Assembly: GCA_022575985.1 (NCBI GenBank)
Contig: JAKSXM010000277.1
Span: 868,001-932,000, forward strand
DNA length: 64,000 nt
Direction: 5' to 3'
Source: Anagrus nilaparvatae
Lineage: Eukaryota; Arthropoda; Insecta; Hymenoptera; Mymaridae
Below the pieces are notes generated by a model. It did not search any database. It saw only the letters and a program-made list of their open reading frames with translations, and had not been told where the DNA came from. Of the stretch, positions 32,529-44,020 are shown piece by piece; the stretch's first letter is position 1; every line of letters starts with the position of its first letter. The position numbers and the translations under genes are program-made.

Positions 32529-35518
32529 TTCAGGTTCTCCAAGGAAACATGAGACACGCTCGGGAAGTTGGTGCATTGTTGGATCAGATTGCTCGCGAAG
32601 AGGATTCAAACATCCTCTTACTAAGCGAGCAATCTTACAACATGAACCACAAGTACTGGCTTTCCGATGACACCGACTGCTGCGCCATATGGCTTCGAGG
32701 TAGAGCCCAAACGTCCCTTACCCAAAAAGGGAAAGGAAATTGCCACGTTTGGGCCAAGTGTGGGGAGATAACTTATATAAGTTGTTATCTGTCGCCAAAC
32801 GACAGCTCGCAAGAGCTGGCTACAAAGTTGGCCAGCATCGAGAGCACGATCCGAACGGCGACTGGTGGCGTCATCCTTGGTGGAGACTTCAACGCCAGGG
32901 CCTTGGAATGGGGCATGCCAACGACCAACCCCAGGGGACGAATGGTGCTCGAAATGGCCACTAGATGCAAACTAGTGGTCCAGAATAGAGGCAACAAGCC
33001 CACCTACGAGAGGGCAGGGTGGGGTGCCTCTATACCGGACATAACCTTCTCTACAGAAGCTGCGTCTGGGAAAATAGGCGACTGGAGGGTGATGGATGAT
33101 CAATACAATGGTAGTGATCACCATTACATCGCCTTCCGGGTATTGGAAGGGGCCTCACAACGTCCTCCGTACAGGAGGCGTCCTCTGGGCTGGAACGTCT
33201 CAAAGATGGACGAAGACAGATTCGAGGAGTATCTTCGAATCGAGTCAGCGTCCATCCCCGCTTGGCATGGAGGGGCTACAAGTCCCCACGAGGCTGAAAT
33301 CTTAGTTAAGAAAGTAACGTCTCTATTACGTGGGGCTTGTGATGCCTCGATGCCTCGCCGTAGGCCCTGGAAAGGGAGAAAGCCTGTGTACTGGTGGAAT
33401 CCCGAAATAGCTGAGCTCCGAAAGGAATGCCATAGGACGCGACGAAGGGCGCAAAGAGCACGGGACAGACCTGAGGCTGCTTTGCTTTCGCAGGAACACA
33501 AGGACGCCAAACACCGGCTGGCCAAGGCCATCCGCCAAAGCAAGGCTGGATGTCTGCGCTCATTACGCGAAGAAGTAAACAAGGACCCCTGGGGCCTAGG
33601 TTACAAAGTCGTAATGGGCAAATTGAACCGGGGGTCCGACAACATGATGGACGCGGCGTCGACTGAACGGATCGTCGGTGCTCTCTTCCCTGAAAGGCCC
33701 ATCCGGGAAAACCCGTTTGAGGTGATACCCAGGGAGGAAGTGCCGCTGTTCAGCGAAGGCGAGATGGTCAAGGCCATAAAGGCCATGAAAAATGGCAAGG
33801 CGCCGGGGCCGGACGGGATACCGGCGGAAGTGCTCAAAAGAGCGGTCAAAGTAATCCCTGGTATCCTGCTAAGCATGTTCAATGCTTGTTTGGTGGCTGG
33901 AGTGTTTCCAAAGCAGTGGAAGGTGGCACGTCTCGTGCTCTTGAACAAGGGCAAGGGGGGAGCCCCGGACTCTCCATCATCTTACAGACCTTTGTGTATG
34001 TTAAATACCATTGGTAAGGTGATGGAGAGCTTGCTCCGGGCAAGGCTCAGAAGGGCAATCGAGGAGGGCGGTGGTCTCTCTGAGGAGCAGCATGGTTTTC
34101 GTGAAGGGCATTCCACGATAGACGCCATTCGGCGTGTCGTGGATACCGTAGAGGCTGAGAGGGAAAAGCGGCCTGCAATTCGCAGGGACGTCCTTCTGGT
34201 AACGCTGGACGTCAAAAACGCTTTCAACTCGGCCAGGTGGGATGACATGATCCGGTCCCTCGAGTACGATTTCCGGATACCCAGGTATCTGGGTAACGTA
34301 CTAAAGGATTACCTGCGGGACCGGAGACTGCTCTACGACACGCTCGACGGAAGGCGTGAAAGGGTTCTGAGTGCAGGCATCGCGCAAGGTTCGGTTCTCG
34401 GACCTGATCTGTGGAATGCCTTTTACGATGGCTTGTTGCGCGTCCACCTCCCGGAAGGAGTTTCCCTGATCGGGTACGCCGACGACGTGGCCCTAACCAT
34501 AACTGGCAGGGACATGGAAGAGACCCAGGAGAGGTTAAATCTAGTCATGAGACGGATCAACCTCTGGATGGGCGATCACGGGCTCCAGCTTGCGATCCCA
34601 AAAACGGAGATCGTACTGCTGGCTCGTCGAAGGGTTCCCACCGACTTCGATGTAATTATCGACGACGGCGGAAACCCTCACACGATCCGAACCAGAACAT
34701 CGGTGAAATACCTGGGAGTTCAGCTTGATAACAAGCTGACCTTCTGGGAGCAATTTCAGAGGTCGTGTGAAAAGGCAGCGTCGGCCGCATCCTCCCTGTC
34801 AAGGCTCATGGCCAACATTGGGGGACCCAAACCAGGGAAACGAAGGCTCCTGATGTCAGTCGTCAACTCTGTCCTGCTCTACGGATCAGAAGTCTGGGCG
34901 AAGACCACAGAAACTGCCAAGTACAGGCGAAAAATATCGTCTGTACAGAGGCAAGCGGCAGTGAGGATCGCCTGCGGATACCACACGGTATCTCTAGAGG
35001 CGATCCAGGTTGTTGCTTCGGTGATACCCATCGACCTGCTAGCGTTGGAGCGGAAATTCATCTACGAGAGCGTAGATGAGCGCGAAGTGGCTTCCACTCG
35101 CGCCCGCTTCAACTCTATGAAAGCATGGAATAAACGATGGAAAAAGAACCAAGAGAAAAATGCCCTATGGACGCGCAGACTGATCTCAGACCTGCAGGCA
35201 TGGATGGGACGACAGCATGGGGAGGTGGATTTCTACCTTACCCAGTTCTTAACCGGACACGGGTATTTCCGTGTCATGTTGAAGCATTGGCATAAGGTGG
35301 CAACAAAGGAGTGCTTGCACTGTCCGGGCGTGGATGATACAGTAGAGCACACATTCTTCGAATGTGTTCGCTACTCGGAGGGGCGCCCGCCCTTCCCGAT
35401 TTTGAGGCCGGAGACGGTGGTCCCGGAAATGCTACGGATTTCCGAAAACTGGAACAAAGTAGCAGAGTACGTAAGGACCACCTTGTTGGAGAAGAAGGAA
35501 GAGGGCTTTCTATCGTAG
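32525..35518 (+). CDS. LINE ORF2, endonuclease-reverse transcriptase
   Basis: The 997-residue enzyme nicks target DNA and copies the element RNA onto the cut end. The N-terminal apurinic-like endonuclease shows Asn8 (QGN), Glu35 (LLLSEQ), Asp121 (GGDFNA) and Ser197-Asp198-His199. The reverse transcriptase shows KAPGPDGIP, SYRPLCMLNTIGKV, Asp562 (LDVKNAF), GIAQGSVLGP and the YADD box with Asp653 and Asp654, then KYLGVQLD. A C-terminal CCHC motif is formed by Cys930, Cys933, His942 and Cys947. There is no RNase H, as expected for R1. All catalytic residues I can check are present and the frame is unbroken. The frame is open upstream to 32438, but MIQVLQGN at 32525 matches the start seen in the related copy at 14619. 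Confidence 0.95.
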   Translation: MIQVLQGNMRHAREVGALLDQIAREEDSNILLLSEQSYNMNHKYWLSDDTDCCAIWLRGRAQTSLTQKGKGNCHVWAKCGEITYISCYLSPNDSSQELATKLASIESTIRTATGGVILGGDFNARALEWGMPTTNPRGRMVLEMATRCKLVVQNRGNKPTYERAGWGASIPDITFSTEAASGKIGDWRVMDDQYNGSDHHYIAFRVLEGASQRPPYRRRPLGWNVSKMDEDRFEEYLRIESASIPAWHGGATSPHEAEILVKKVTSLLRGACDASMPRRRPWKGRKPVYWWNPEIAELRKECHRTRRRAQRARDRPEAALLSQEHKDAKHRLAKAIRQSKAGCLRSLREEVNKDPWGLGYKVVMGKLNRGSDNMMDAASTERIVGALFPERPIRENPFEVIPREEVPLFSEGEMVKAIKAMKNGKAPGPDGIPAEVLKRAVKVIPGILLSMFNACLVAGVFPKQWKVARLVLLNKGKGGAPDSPSSYRPLCMLNTIGKVMESLLRARLRRAIEEGGGLSEEQHGFREGHSTIDAIRRVVDTVEAEREKRPAIRRDVLLVTLDVKNAFNSARWDDMIRSLEYDFRIPRYLGNVLKDYLRDRRLLYDTLDGRRERVLSAGIAQGSVLGPDLWNAFYDGLLRVHLPEGVSLIGYADDVALTITGRDMEETQERLNLVMRRINLWMGDHGLQLAIPKTEIVLLARRRVPTDFDVIIDDGGNPHTIRTRTSVKYLGVQLDNKLTFWEQFQRSCEKAASAASSLSRLMANIGGPKPGKRRLLMSVVNSVLLYGSEVWAKTTETAKYRRKISSVQRQAAVRIACGYHTVSLEAIQVVASVIPIDLLALERKFIYESVDEREVASTRARFNSMKAWNKRWKKNQEKNALWTRRLISDLQAWMGRQHGEVDFYLTQFLTGHGYFRVMLKHWHKVATKECLHCPGVDDTVEHTFFECVRYSEGRPPFPILRPETVVPEMLRISENWNKVAEYVRTTLLEKKEEGFLS

Positions 35519-35762
35519 AGAGCTCTCCTGTCCCTAGGCAGGGGGAAGGCAGCGGCCAGCTGCCTAGGCTGCGCGTCCCAAACTGAAGTTATACCTGAAA
35601 AGGGAGTTCCGGTTTGGGACAAACAAGCGCAGGGGGTTTAAAGTGTGTTTATCCAGTAAGAATCTGGGGCGTAGCCGGCGACCGCGTTCGTCGGTGGTCT
35701 CCCAGTTGTGCACTTTAAGGCCCGCAAACACTCCATGGCTGATGTAAGATTCACATATTTCC

Positions 35763-35765
<3 letters not shown>
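35519..35765 (+). other. LINE 3' UTR
   Basis: About 250 bp between the ORF2 stop and the poly-A. It includes a CTAGGCAGGG/GCAGCTGCC-rich stretch, CAAACTGAAGTTATACCTG and a segment shared with the minus-strand fragment at 17400-17620. Such 3' UTRs can be recognised by the element's own reverse transcriptase; that role is inferred. Confidence 0.75.

Positions 35766-35808
<43 letters not shown>
35766..35808 (+). other. LINE poly-A tail
   Basis: An uninterrupted A run (35766-35809, the last base shared with the duplication) ends the element. Its purity supports a recent insertion. Confidence 0.9.
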
Positions 35809-35814
<6 letters not shown>

Positions 35815-35822
35815 GTCTTGAT
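35809..35822 (+). repeat. Right target-site duplication of the full-length LINE
   Basis: Exact copy of the 14 bp at 28912-28925. It marks the right edge of the insertion and the point where the older LINE resumes. Confidence 0.92.
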
Positions 35823-36305
35823 AACACATAAAAAGATATTAATACAAATAATAGAAAAAATAAACAAACAACACAAGAAAGCAAATGCACAAACTCACCT
35901 ATACAAAATACATCTTGCAATAATACAATTACATACACAAATAAAGAACAAAATCACAGACTACTAAGCAGAAGAAATAAAAACTACAGCATTCAACCTA
36001 ACAATATATAATTAACTTCAATTAGTAATTGCATAGAGAATACTGAAATTTATATTGCAGGTTTTATGAAGCTCTCATCAAATGATGATCTTATAACGTT
36101 GTGTCACACTATTCTTTCTGGCAATCTCCCCACTTTTGAAAAAAGTGAAATAGTAAGCACCACACTCTCGTTTTATCAAAATACTACTGAACTCTCTGAA
36201 CATTCTAACCCTAATAACAACAAAAATTCTGAGAAAAACAGTAAAATCTCTGCAAATCACTTTCCTTCAATTATTGTTCGTCTCACAACATCTAGTCAAG
36301 TATAA
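35823..36305 (+). pseudogene. ORF1 region of the older LINE
   Basis: The Asn/Lys-rich frame interrupted at 28925 continues here but meets a stop after two codons. A further open piece (36066-36305) is again rich in Asn and Ser and contains LITLCHTILSGNLPTFEK. No zinc knuckles are visible. The identity as ORF1 rests on position, just upstream of the endonuclease. Confidence 0.45.
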
Positions 36306-36368
36306 CGGATAATGACAAGTAAATGAGCCTTAAACTATTTTAATACTCGTGACCTTGACTTTTCGGTT

Positions 36369-39300
36369 TTGAGTCAAGATCTTGCCACTCGATTGCCAGC
36401 TACGAAATTAATAATTAATGAAGTTCTTTCACCTGAAGAATACAAAAGATTCAAATCGCCCCGAAGATTTGCAAAAACTCTTGGCTTTAAATACGTCTGG
36501 CATAAGGATGGCAAGTTCTTGACTCGTTGGCATAACACTAAACAAGCACAGTTCTTTAACAGTTTTTCTGATTCAAATATTATTAAAAATTTATATTCTC
36601 ATGAACCCAGTAATTACATTCCTAACAATAGTAACAGCACAGACCCACTAACTAACACACATACTGACATATTACTAGACAATAATAACATTACAAACAA
36701 ACTAAAGGTAGGTTTTATAAATGCAACAACTCTTAGGGGACACATTAATCAATTTAGGGAAAATTTTGTTGATGACCTCACTTATGATATAATGGGGGTA
36801 GCGGAATCTCGGCTACGTCACATTATAGATGACCATATTGTAGATGTGAAAGGTTACAGCACATTAAGAGAGGACCGCCACACTCAGGGTCGGGAAATTA
36901 TCCTGTATGTACGTAATACTCTTAGAGCCCAATTACTAGCACACTCTGACACAGAAGGTTTAGGCAAGCCTCTACAACCTGAGTATCTAATGTGCAAAGT
37001 ATGAAGCGAAGGTACTCCACCTGTGCTAATCTGTCTCATCTACAGGCCTCCAAAAATATCTTTTAAAGCGGATCCTGAATTCTTAAATAATCTTCGCGAG
37101 TTCTGCTCCACCAATAGTCATAAGATAATAATGGGTGACCTAAATGCCAACCTGCTTGTTAACAGAAGTGACAGTCGCTTTGTAAATCGACTAACTGACG
37201 AATTTACCTTACAAGTAGTACAACATGGGGCAACACATCGTCTCCCCAACATAGAAGATCCTAAGACTTGGCTTGATGTCATCTATGTAGATTCTAAATA
37301 TAAGGTTCTATCTCATAGTAACAAGATCCCCCCCTTTTCATACTGTCCACAACCTCATTGATGTGGAGATTGGACTCTTTATTCCCAAACTTCCAAATGA
37401 ATCTTTTTCTTTTCGTAAATTTAATTATGTGACCCCAGAGGCTATCACTGAAGCTTTAACTAATTGTGAGTGAAAACCGTTTTTAGAACCCGATCTTGAT
37501 TTAGAGTCAGCACTAAACTGTCTGAATGACAACCTACATCTGGCAATTTATAATTTGGCACCGCTGAAGACCATTAATCCTCAGACAGTCCGTCAACCTT
37601 GGGCAAGTGATGAAATTCAATTACTTGTGAGCAAACGCAAAGCAACTGAAAAAAGTTACCTTAGAACAAAGAACAGAACTCTTCTCAAAGAACTTATCTC
37701 TCTTTCTGATGAGATAGAAGCGTCATCTGATCTTGCTCGTAGCATATTCTATCGTGATCAAATTGATAACGCACTGAATAAGAATCAAGATGTATGGCGT
37801 AACCTGAGATATCTTGGTTTGCTAGCCACACCCAAAAGCGATCTTCATGGGATTTCCCCTGATGACCTTAATTCCTATTTTGAAAGTTCGGCACTTGAGA
37901 ACATAGAAGATGTTACTCAGCTAGTTGATAATGCCTCTGAAAATGATTTTAGATTTGTGGAAGTGATCCTTAATGATGTGATATTGGCTGTAGAGCATTT
38001 TTCTTCTCAAGCAACTGGCGATGATGACATACCTCAAAAGATAATTGCTAAATCACTACCTACCATTGGTCCAATGCTCGTTCAATTTTTTAATGCATCT
38101 TTAAAAAATGGAATTTTTCCCAGTTTATGGAAACAGTCGGTCTTAATTGCTATTAAAATATCAGCACTACCATCTTCTCCTTCTGATTTTAGGCCAGTAT
38201 CCTTATTATGCTTCCTATCTAAGATTCTTGAGATGCTTGCCCATGATCAAATCATATCATTTTTAAGAAATAGTAAGCTACTTGACGCTTTCCAGACAGA
38301 TTACAGACAATTTAACAACACAGAGACTACCTTAATTAAACCCTCTGACGATATCAGGCGTGAAATGGCGAGAAAACTTGTCAAGCTTCTGCTTCAGTTT
38401 GACATTAGTAAGGTTTTTGACTCGGTCTCACCATCCAAGCTTCTGATAAAGTTAAGGGACATGGGTTTTTCTAGAATGGCCTTGCTATGGATTAAATCCT
38501 ATTTTCAAGGCAGACAACTCCAGGTGGCCTCTAAAACATCTTGCTTAGACTTTCTTACTACCAACCTTGGGGTCCAAGGATCAGTCCTGGGCCCGTTGCT
38601 ATTTTGCCTCAAATCTTATCTACCTAACAGAGTCTTCTATCTACTCTATGCAGACGATATTTAAGTCTATGTATAGGTTCCCCCTGAAATGGCATCATCT
38701 GGAATTGAAATATTGTCTCAGGTAGCTGAAAAGGTATCAAGATGGGCTGAAAATATTATTCTCCGCCTCAATCAAAAGAAAACGACAGTTGTTCTCTTTG
38801 GCACATCTACCTATGTTAACCGCCTTAATCCGCTCAACTAAGAAATAGAGGTAGGCAACAACATAAAAATCCCTTTGTGAAAGAGGTTAAAAGCTTGGGC
38901 GTCATAATTGACAGTAAACTCGAGCTGTCTCTAAAAAGATTAATAGGATTCTCTACACATTACGTTTTATTCGACATTGCTCGACAGAGACCTTACGGAC
39001 TAGACTAGTGCAGGCTCTAATTGTACCGCACTTAGATTATTGCAATACATTATATATTGACGCAAATACTATTCAAAAACCTCGCCTGCAAAGACTGAGT
39101 AATGCATAACTTAGATACATCTACGGAGTGAGTTGGGATAGACATATAACACCATACAGGAAAAAACTAAACTGGTTGTGCACTGACTCACGTAGACTTT
39201 ACTTTACAGGCATTATAATTTACAAAATACTACGTTTATGTGAACCTTCCAATATAATTGACTTTTTTGTGAGACATGTGTCTAGAGAAAATGTCAAAGG

Positions 39301-39480
39301 CCAACGTCGCACAAAAGAACTTGACCTTTCTGGTTCAAAAAATTGTGGATCTCAATCTTTTCAACTGCAAGGTACAAATTTCTGGAACTCCCTACCCTCT
39401 GAGATCCAATTTAAATCTTCCTTAAATAGTTTTAAAACTGCTCTGTATAATCATTTACTTACGCTAGATCCTTAATTATA
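36369..39480 (+). pseudogene. Older LINE, endonuclease and reverse transcriptase (broken)
   Basis: The endonuclease reads through KVGFINATTLRGH, MGVAESRL, LICLIYRPP and IMGDLNANLL, with an in-frame TGA near 37002 and a +1 frame change at the seven-C run 37328-37334. The reverse transcriptase follows with TGDDDIPQKII, DFRPVSLLCFLSKILE, FDISKVFDSV, GVQGSVLGPLLF (one residue short of the usual VPQGS) and YADD just before a TAA near 38662. The C-terminal part ends in FWNSLPSEIQFKSSLNSFKTAL at 39475. Domain style suggests the Jockey/CR1 side of the LINE tree, not R1. It is dead, and it is the target in which the full-length LINE inserted. Confidence 0.8.
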
Positions 39481-40234
39481 AGTAGCTAAGTTGCTTTTTA
39501 GTCTGATAGATTACTATAATACATTAATTCCTAAAATGACTGTGATAAACTTTATCAACACCAAATTTTAATTTACAATTACTAATAAATACCGTCAAAG
39601 ATGGGTAGAGCAAAGCTGATCATGTTAAAAAAATACAAGAAAAGAGTTTCAATAATTTTTTAATTTTGGGATTTGAAAAGTTTTGATTTCATTGAGTTCA
39701 ATAATAATGTTTAAATAAAAATGATAAGTATAGTTAGAATTTTTAAGTATTGGCCAAAAACGACACCAAAAATCCGCCCCTTATTTTTTAACCTTGTTAT
39801 TTGTTCGCTGAAAAGAATTTAAAAAAAAATTCTTTAAACTCTAATACCCCTCAATCTACTACCAAAATAATATTAAACTCAAGTCAGAATCCGGTGCAAG
39901 AGTTTAAGAATTCGACAACCAGAATTAGAATAACTTTTCTGTAGGTTTTGTATATCGCTGAATCCCAATTGGGGGTCCTACTGGATTAGAAAATAAGAAA
40001 ACGCAGCAGAAACTTTCCAACTTATGGGTTTTTTTACAATATTTAGGAACTAATGATCAAATTAATAAGTGCTACGTTTTAAGAGTTTTAATACAATGTG
40101 AGTTTTTTTCTTTATTTTTCTTTTAATCTTGCATTTGAAAAAGTTTTATCTTATTTTAACTTTTATTTAATTTACCGACTCCTATACGGGGGCGAAAATG
40201 GATAAAACTACCCCTGTATTTAACAGAAAATGAA
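39481..40234. other. A+T-rich sequence, no gene seen
   Basis: The first 100 bp may be 3' UTR of the older LINE; no poly-A or terminal microsatellite marks its end. The rest holds nothing recognisable. Confidence 0.35.
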
Positions 40235-40700
40235 AAAAACTTATAACTGGTTTGTTTTTTCACACAACCAACGATCATGGAACATGTTCACTTATAACAG
40301 TTTTAATGTATATTCCCTAATTATTATAAGTTCTAAGATCGAAATTAAAATAAATCCCGAAAAATAAATTATCCTAAGTCCATAAACCTAAAGTATTCTA
40401 AGTTCTTGTTCTTATCAGGGCCTGATCAGGCCCTTACTCCCACTTCAAATTGTTTTAAGTCCCTAAATCGGAAATATTATAAGTCCATTTCGACCCCCGC
40501 CCCTAAAATATTCGTCGATATTTCAGCCCCCGCCCTTAAAACGTCAACACACGGTGATACCGAGCGGGACGTGAATATTATTTTATTAGGTGCATCGCTA
40601 TTTGTTGATACTTGTAATCTTAGATGCGATTTGGTTAACTAATAAATAAACTATGCATCCACTCTGTATCGCCCTGTATTTTACCCCCCCCCCCCAAAAA
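40235..40700. repeat. G-rich tandem-repeat element, inverted partial copy
   Basis: It begins with the reverse complement of the right end of the element at 22537-23148 (ATGGAACATGTTCACTTATA), then has CCTAAGTCC and TAAGTCCCTAAATCG phrases and C-rich blocks (GACCCCCGCCCCTAAAATAT). A C13 run near 40684 follows. The far end is unclear. The frame at 40406-40642 crosses this repeat and is not a gene. Confidence 0.55.
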
Positions 40701-42249
40701 AAAAGCGTCACTTTTTTACCCAACCCCTGCCGAGCCGGACTTTATCAATAACCCATCCAATGAACATGATTCTGATATTTTTAATTAATTAAATCAAAAC
40801 ATATTTATTTTAAATTATTTATTGATCCTTCTTTTTACAACTTGTTTTTGTATAATAATTAGACGACTAGTTTCAGGAATAAATTCCCATCATCAGGTCT
40901 GTATTATAATTAAACTAAATTTATTTAAAACATTTGAATATGATATTGTAACTTTAGATTATGTCTGTATAACTCACAATTATTTTATGACTAAATGAAA
41001 AATTTTTTTTTTTGAATAATTATTTTGTATACATATGAAGATTTTATATTATGAAGATTTTTAATTTATTTCTAGTTTTATAATGTAATAAATAATTTAA
41101 AAAATTTTAATAAGTGTTTGAAATCACATCTGTTTTTTCTAATGTGCAAGTGCTCCCTAGGAGGAAGTTAATATATAAAATATGTTTTTTGATTCGTTTC
41201 TTCTATTTCATTTCTTTTTATTTTTTATTTTTTATTTTTACTTTTTCTTATTTTTTATTATATAATATGTTTTTTTATTATTTTATCAAATTCATGTTAA
41301 AAATGTGTTACATTTTATTTTTCAGAATTTTCATAACTTCTGCGGTATAAAAAATGGCTTTTTTTACATATTTATTTTGTAAATAGAATAAAGGATGATT
41401 AATATAGTGGTGGGGACAATTTTTTTGTTAAATCTTTAAAAAAACATATGCACGGTTTTTGGGTGTTATTTTTAAAGCCAAATGACAAAAAAAAATCAAA
41501 CGATTGGCATTATCACACATTAACACTATTATATAGTAGTATAAAAGAACGCAACATACGGAGATTTCCCATTCATACAAACTTATGAATTTAATTTTGT
41601 CATGTGACTTTAAAAATACTATGTCCAGCACCGGAAGACCATGTAGTAACAAAGGTTTTGCAAGAAAAAAGAGGGCAGATTTTTCGGTGTCTTTACTTTC
41701 CTATCGCTAAAAAGAAACCGCTACCTTTAGGAAACCAAATTACAAATTAATTTCATTAATATATTGAAAAAAACCCTGATAACCTCCGTTGATTCCAACA
41801 AGCCTTCTAGGCATAAAAATACTGTGCAAAAGGCTTTTAAATAGAGTTTTTTAATAATATTGCTTGTTGGTTAGTTAACAAAAAAACTTCTTGTTGTTCA
41901 CAATTTTTTGGTATTAAAGTCATTTGTCAAGCCTCGGATACCGCAATTTTTTATTGCTGAACTTTCAATGTTATAGCAAATTAACTAAATGGCCATTTTT
42001 GTCCAAAAATGGTCAACTTTTAAAATAAATTACCTGAAAATTTAGACGAAAATGGGTTTTATAGGCCTAAAAAATTTTTTAAAAACTTGTTTATAAAATT
42101 CTTTATTTGTCCTTCAGAATTATTTGTTTGCAAAATATTTTACCTGTTTAATTTTTTAGTTTAAATTCTCTTCCTTCCAGTCAGTAAAACGAATGCCCAT
42201 TTTTAGCCCAAAATGATCAATTTTCAATTTGCTGCAAAAATCGTAGTTT
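40701..42249. other. A+T-rich sequence, no gene seen
   Basis: About 1.5 kb with several T-rich stretches. The open frames at 41114-41350 and 41428-41652 are low-complexity or hydrophobic and match nothing known to me. No repeat structure was found. Confidence 0.4.
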
Positions 42250-42600
42250 TAACATTGAACATGTTTATAACGAGGGGTAACCTGTGAATCTGAAAATCCA
42301 AAAGGGGGTCAAATGTGTCTGATTTAAGGGGGGGGAGGTCCAATGGTACTTGGACAAATTTCGATTTAGGCTTTTAGAGTAATCCTAGGTTAGTGACTTA
42401 AAATAGTTTCTATTTAGGGACTTAGAATAATTTACTTTTAGAGGCTTAGAAAAATTCAAGTTTAGGGACTTAAAATAACCCGGGTTTAGTGACTAGTAAT
42501 AACTCGAGTTGAAGGACTTAGAATATTTTCGATTTAAGGACTTAGAATATTACAGGTTTACATAATCAGATTAATTTGGGTTTAGAATCTTAACATCTAG
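42250..42600. repeat. G-rich tandem-repeat element, second partial copy
   Basis: It starts with TTGAACATGTTTATAACGAGG, matching the left end of the element at 22537. A GGGGGTCAAATG block and about eight loose copies of a 24-bp GGGACTTAGAATAATTCGATTT unit follow. No right end was found. Confidence 0.6.
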
Positions 42601-43050
42601 TAGAGGTGATAATTAAAAATTATAAGAATAGCGATTGTATTTTAATGTTGCTTAGCATTTATGTAATATAAAGTCCTTTTTGAGGTTTAGTTTTCACATC
42701 CTATAATTAGTCTTATAGCCCAATTAGAGCTTTATTGAATTCCAATATTTCCCGACTCTTTCTTCAAAAAAGACAGTTAATTAGATAATTTTAGCTCTGC
42801 TTCCAAAATTTTTCAAAAAAACCTTAAAATGGGGTAGTTCTTGCTGATTTCATGTCCTCTACTTCTCAGCCACTTTGTACCCCAGATTGCGTATTTCAGA
42901 ATCAAAGCATACCTACTTTTGTACTCTAATTTTTTTGGTCGCGTGCTCTAGAAGAAGTTAACCAATTTTTGAAAAAAAAAAAAAAAACTGAAACTATGAA
43001 ACACCGGAATAGATTAGATTTTTACATTAGCTCAAAACATGCTTAATTTA

Positions 43051-43218
43051 TGTTATTTTAATGACTTTATCGACACAGAGAGCTAATTAATAAATTTTTG
43101 ATTTATTAAACTCGACATGATACGTGGATGCCATCTGCAATCACTTTTTTTTATATTTTTAACGTATCACGCAGTTGTTTTAATTTTTTCAAATTTTATA
43201 TAATCAAATAATTTAATT

Positions 43219-43249
<31 letters not shown>

Positions 43250-43602
43250 ATTTTAATTTCATCGAAATTAATTTTTTAAAACATAGAAAATGATGTTAAT
43301 AATATTTTAAGCCTAAAAATTTTTTTTTCTGCCTTTTTTAGGCTTAAAATATTATTAACATCATTTTCTATGTTTTAAAAAATTAATTTCGATGAAATTA
43401 AAATATAAAAAAAAAAAAAAAAAAAAAAAATTATAATTAAATTATTTGATTATATAAAATTTGAAAAAATTAAAACAACTGCGTGATACGTTAAAAATAT
43501 AAAAAAAAGTGATTGCAGATGGCATCCACGTATCATGTCGAGTTTAATAAATCAAAAATTTATTAATTAGCTCTCTGTGTCGATAAAGTCATTAAAATAA
43601 CA
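43051..43602. repeat. Near-perfect palindrome, arms of about 268 bp
   Basis: 43051-43319 and 43335-43602 are reverse complements. The only difference I find is the length of the homopolymer (25 T against 24 A). The spacer is 15 nt. It contains no gene. Either it arose very recently or it is an assembly or template-switch artefact. Confidence 0.9.
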
Positions 43603-43660
43603 TTCTTAAAAATTATGAGCAATAAGGTCATTAAAAAATATGCTTAATTTATATTTTAAT

Positions 43661-43809
43661 TTTTTGGTATTTTGGCTCTGGAAAAGCATGTCGGGCTATT
43701 GAAGACCCGCCTTTACTCGCGCTCTTAGTTTATAGTATACATGATTTTGAGCTCGGATAAACGTCTTCGATGGCCCGACATGCCTTTCCAGAATTAAAAT
43801 ACCGAAAAA
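43661..43809. repeat. Hairpin of about 149 bp
   Basis: The left half has GGTATTTTGGCTCTGGAAAA and GCATGTCGGGC; the right half returns GCCCGACATGCCTTTCCAG and AAAATACCG inverted. The centre is GC-richer with GACCCGCCTTTACTCGCGC. A structured MITE-like unit with no ORF. Confidence 0.65.
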
Positions 43810-44020
43810 TGTCAAATTTAAACTTATTATGTTTTGGCCTTCGTTAAAAACCTAGGCTATCCCGGGGTTTCATACTTTTAGTTTTTTTTCAAAAATTGGC
43901 TATTTTTGTGGATCCATAACTTTTACCAGAATACGCGGTCGAAAAAATTAGGATACCAAAGTGTATGTATTTAGGTCTTGAATATCTCTGTACCAAAATT
44001 CAGTTGTCATACTTATACGC

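Larger units (their letters stand above)
28926..35808 (+). mobile_element. Full-length R1-type LINE (non-LTR retrotransposon)
   Basis: The 6.88-kb unit has a 5' UTR, two open reading frames, a 3' UTR and 44 A residues, flanked by an exact 14-bp duplication. The endonuclease-RT layout without RNase H, the paired CCHC knuckles in ORF1 and the CCHC motif after the RT fit the R1 clade. It is far more GC-rich than the surrounding DNA. Intact ORFs, identical duplications and the long uninterrupted tail indicate a recent insertion that could still be active. At least four decayed relatives are in this window (13995, 17265, 21350, 54755). Confidence 0.92.
42880..44020. mobile_element. Old foldback element containing a young palindrome
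   Basis: The outer arms (about 42880-43025 and 43850-44020) are diverged reverse complements sharing CCAATTTTTGAAAAAAA, GGTCGCGTGC/ACCGCGTATTC and CTTTGTACC-like blocks. Between them lie an almost perfect palindrome (43051-43602) and a hairpin (43661-43809). Outer and inner parts differ so much in divergence that they must have different ages. Confidence 0.55.

Noticed and set aside
33124..34248. Several minus-strand frames of 70-152 codons
   Set aside because: Antisense shadows of the GC-rich ORF2; no family match and no independent signals.
35564..35938. 124-codon frame with a poly-Phe tract
   Set aside because: Antisense translation of the LINE poly-A tail and its flanks.
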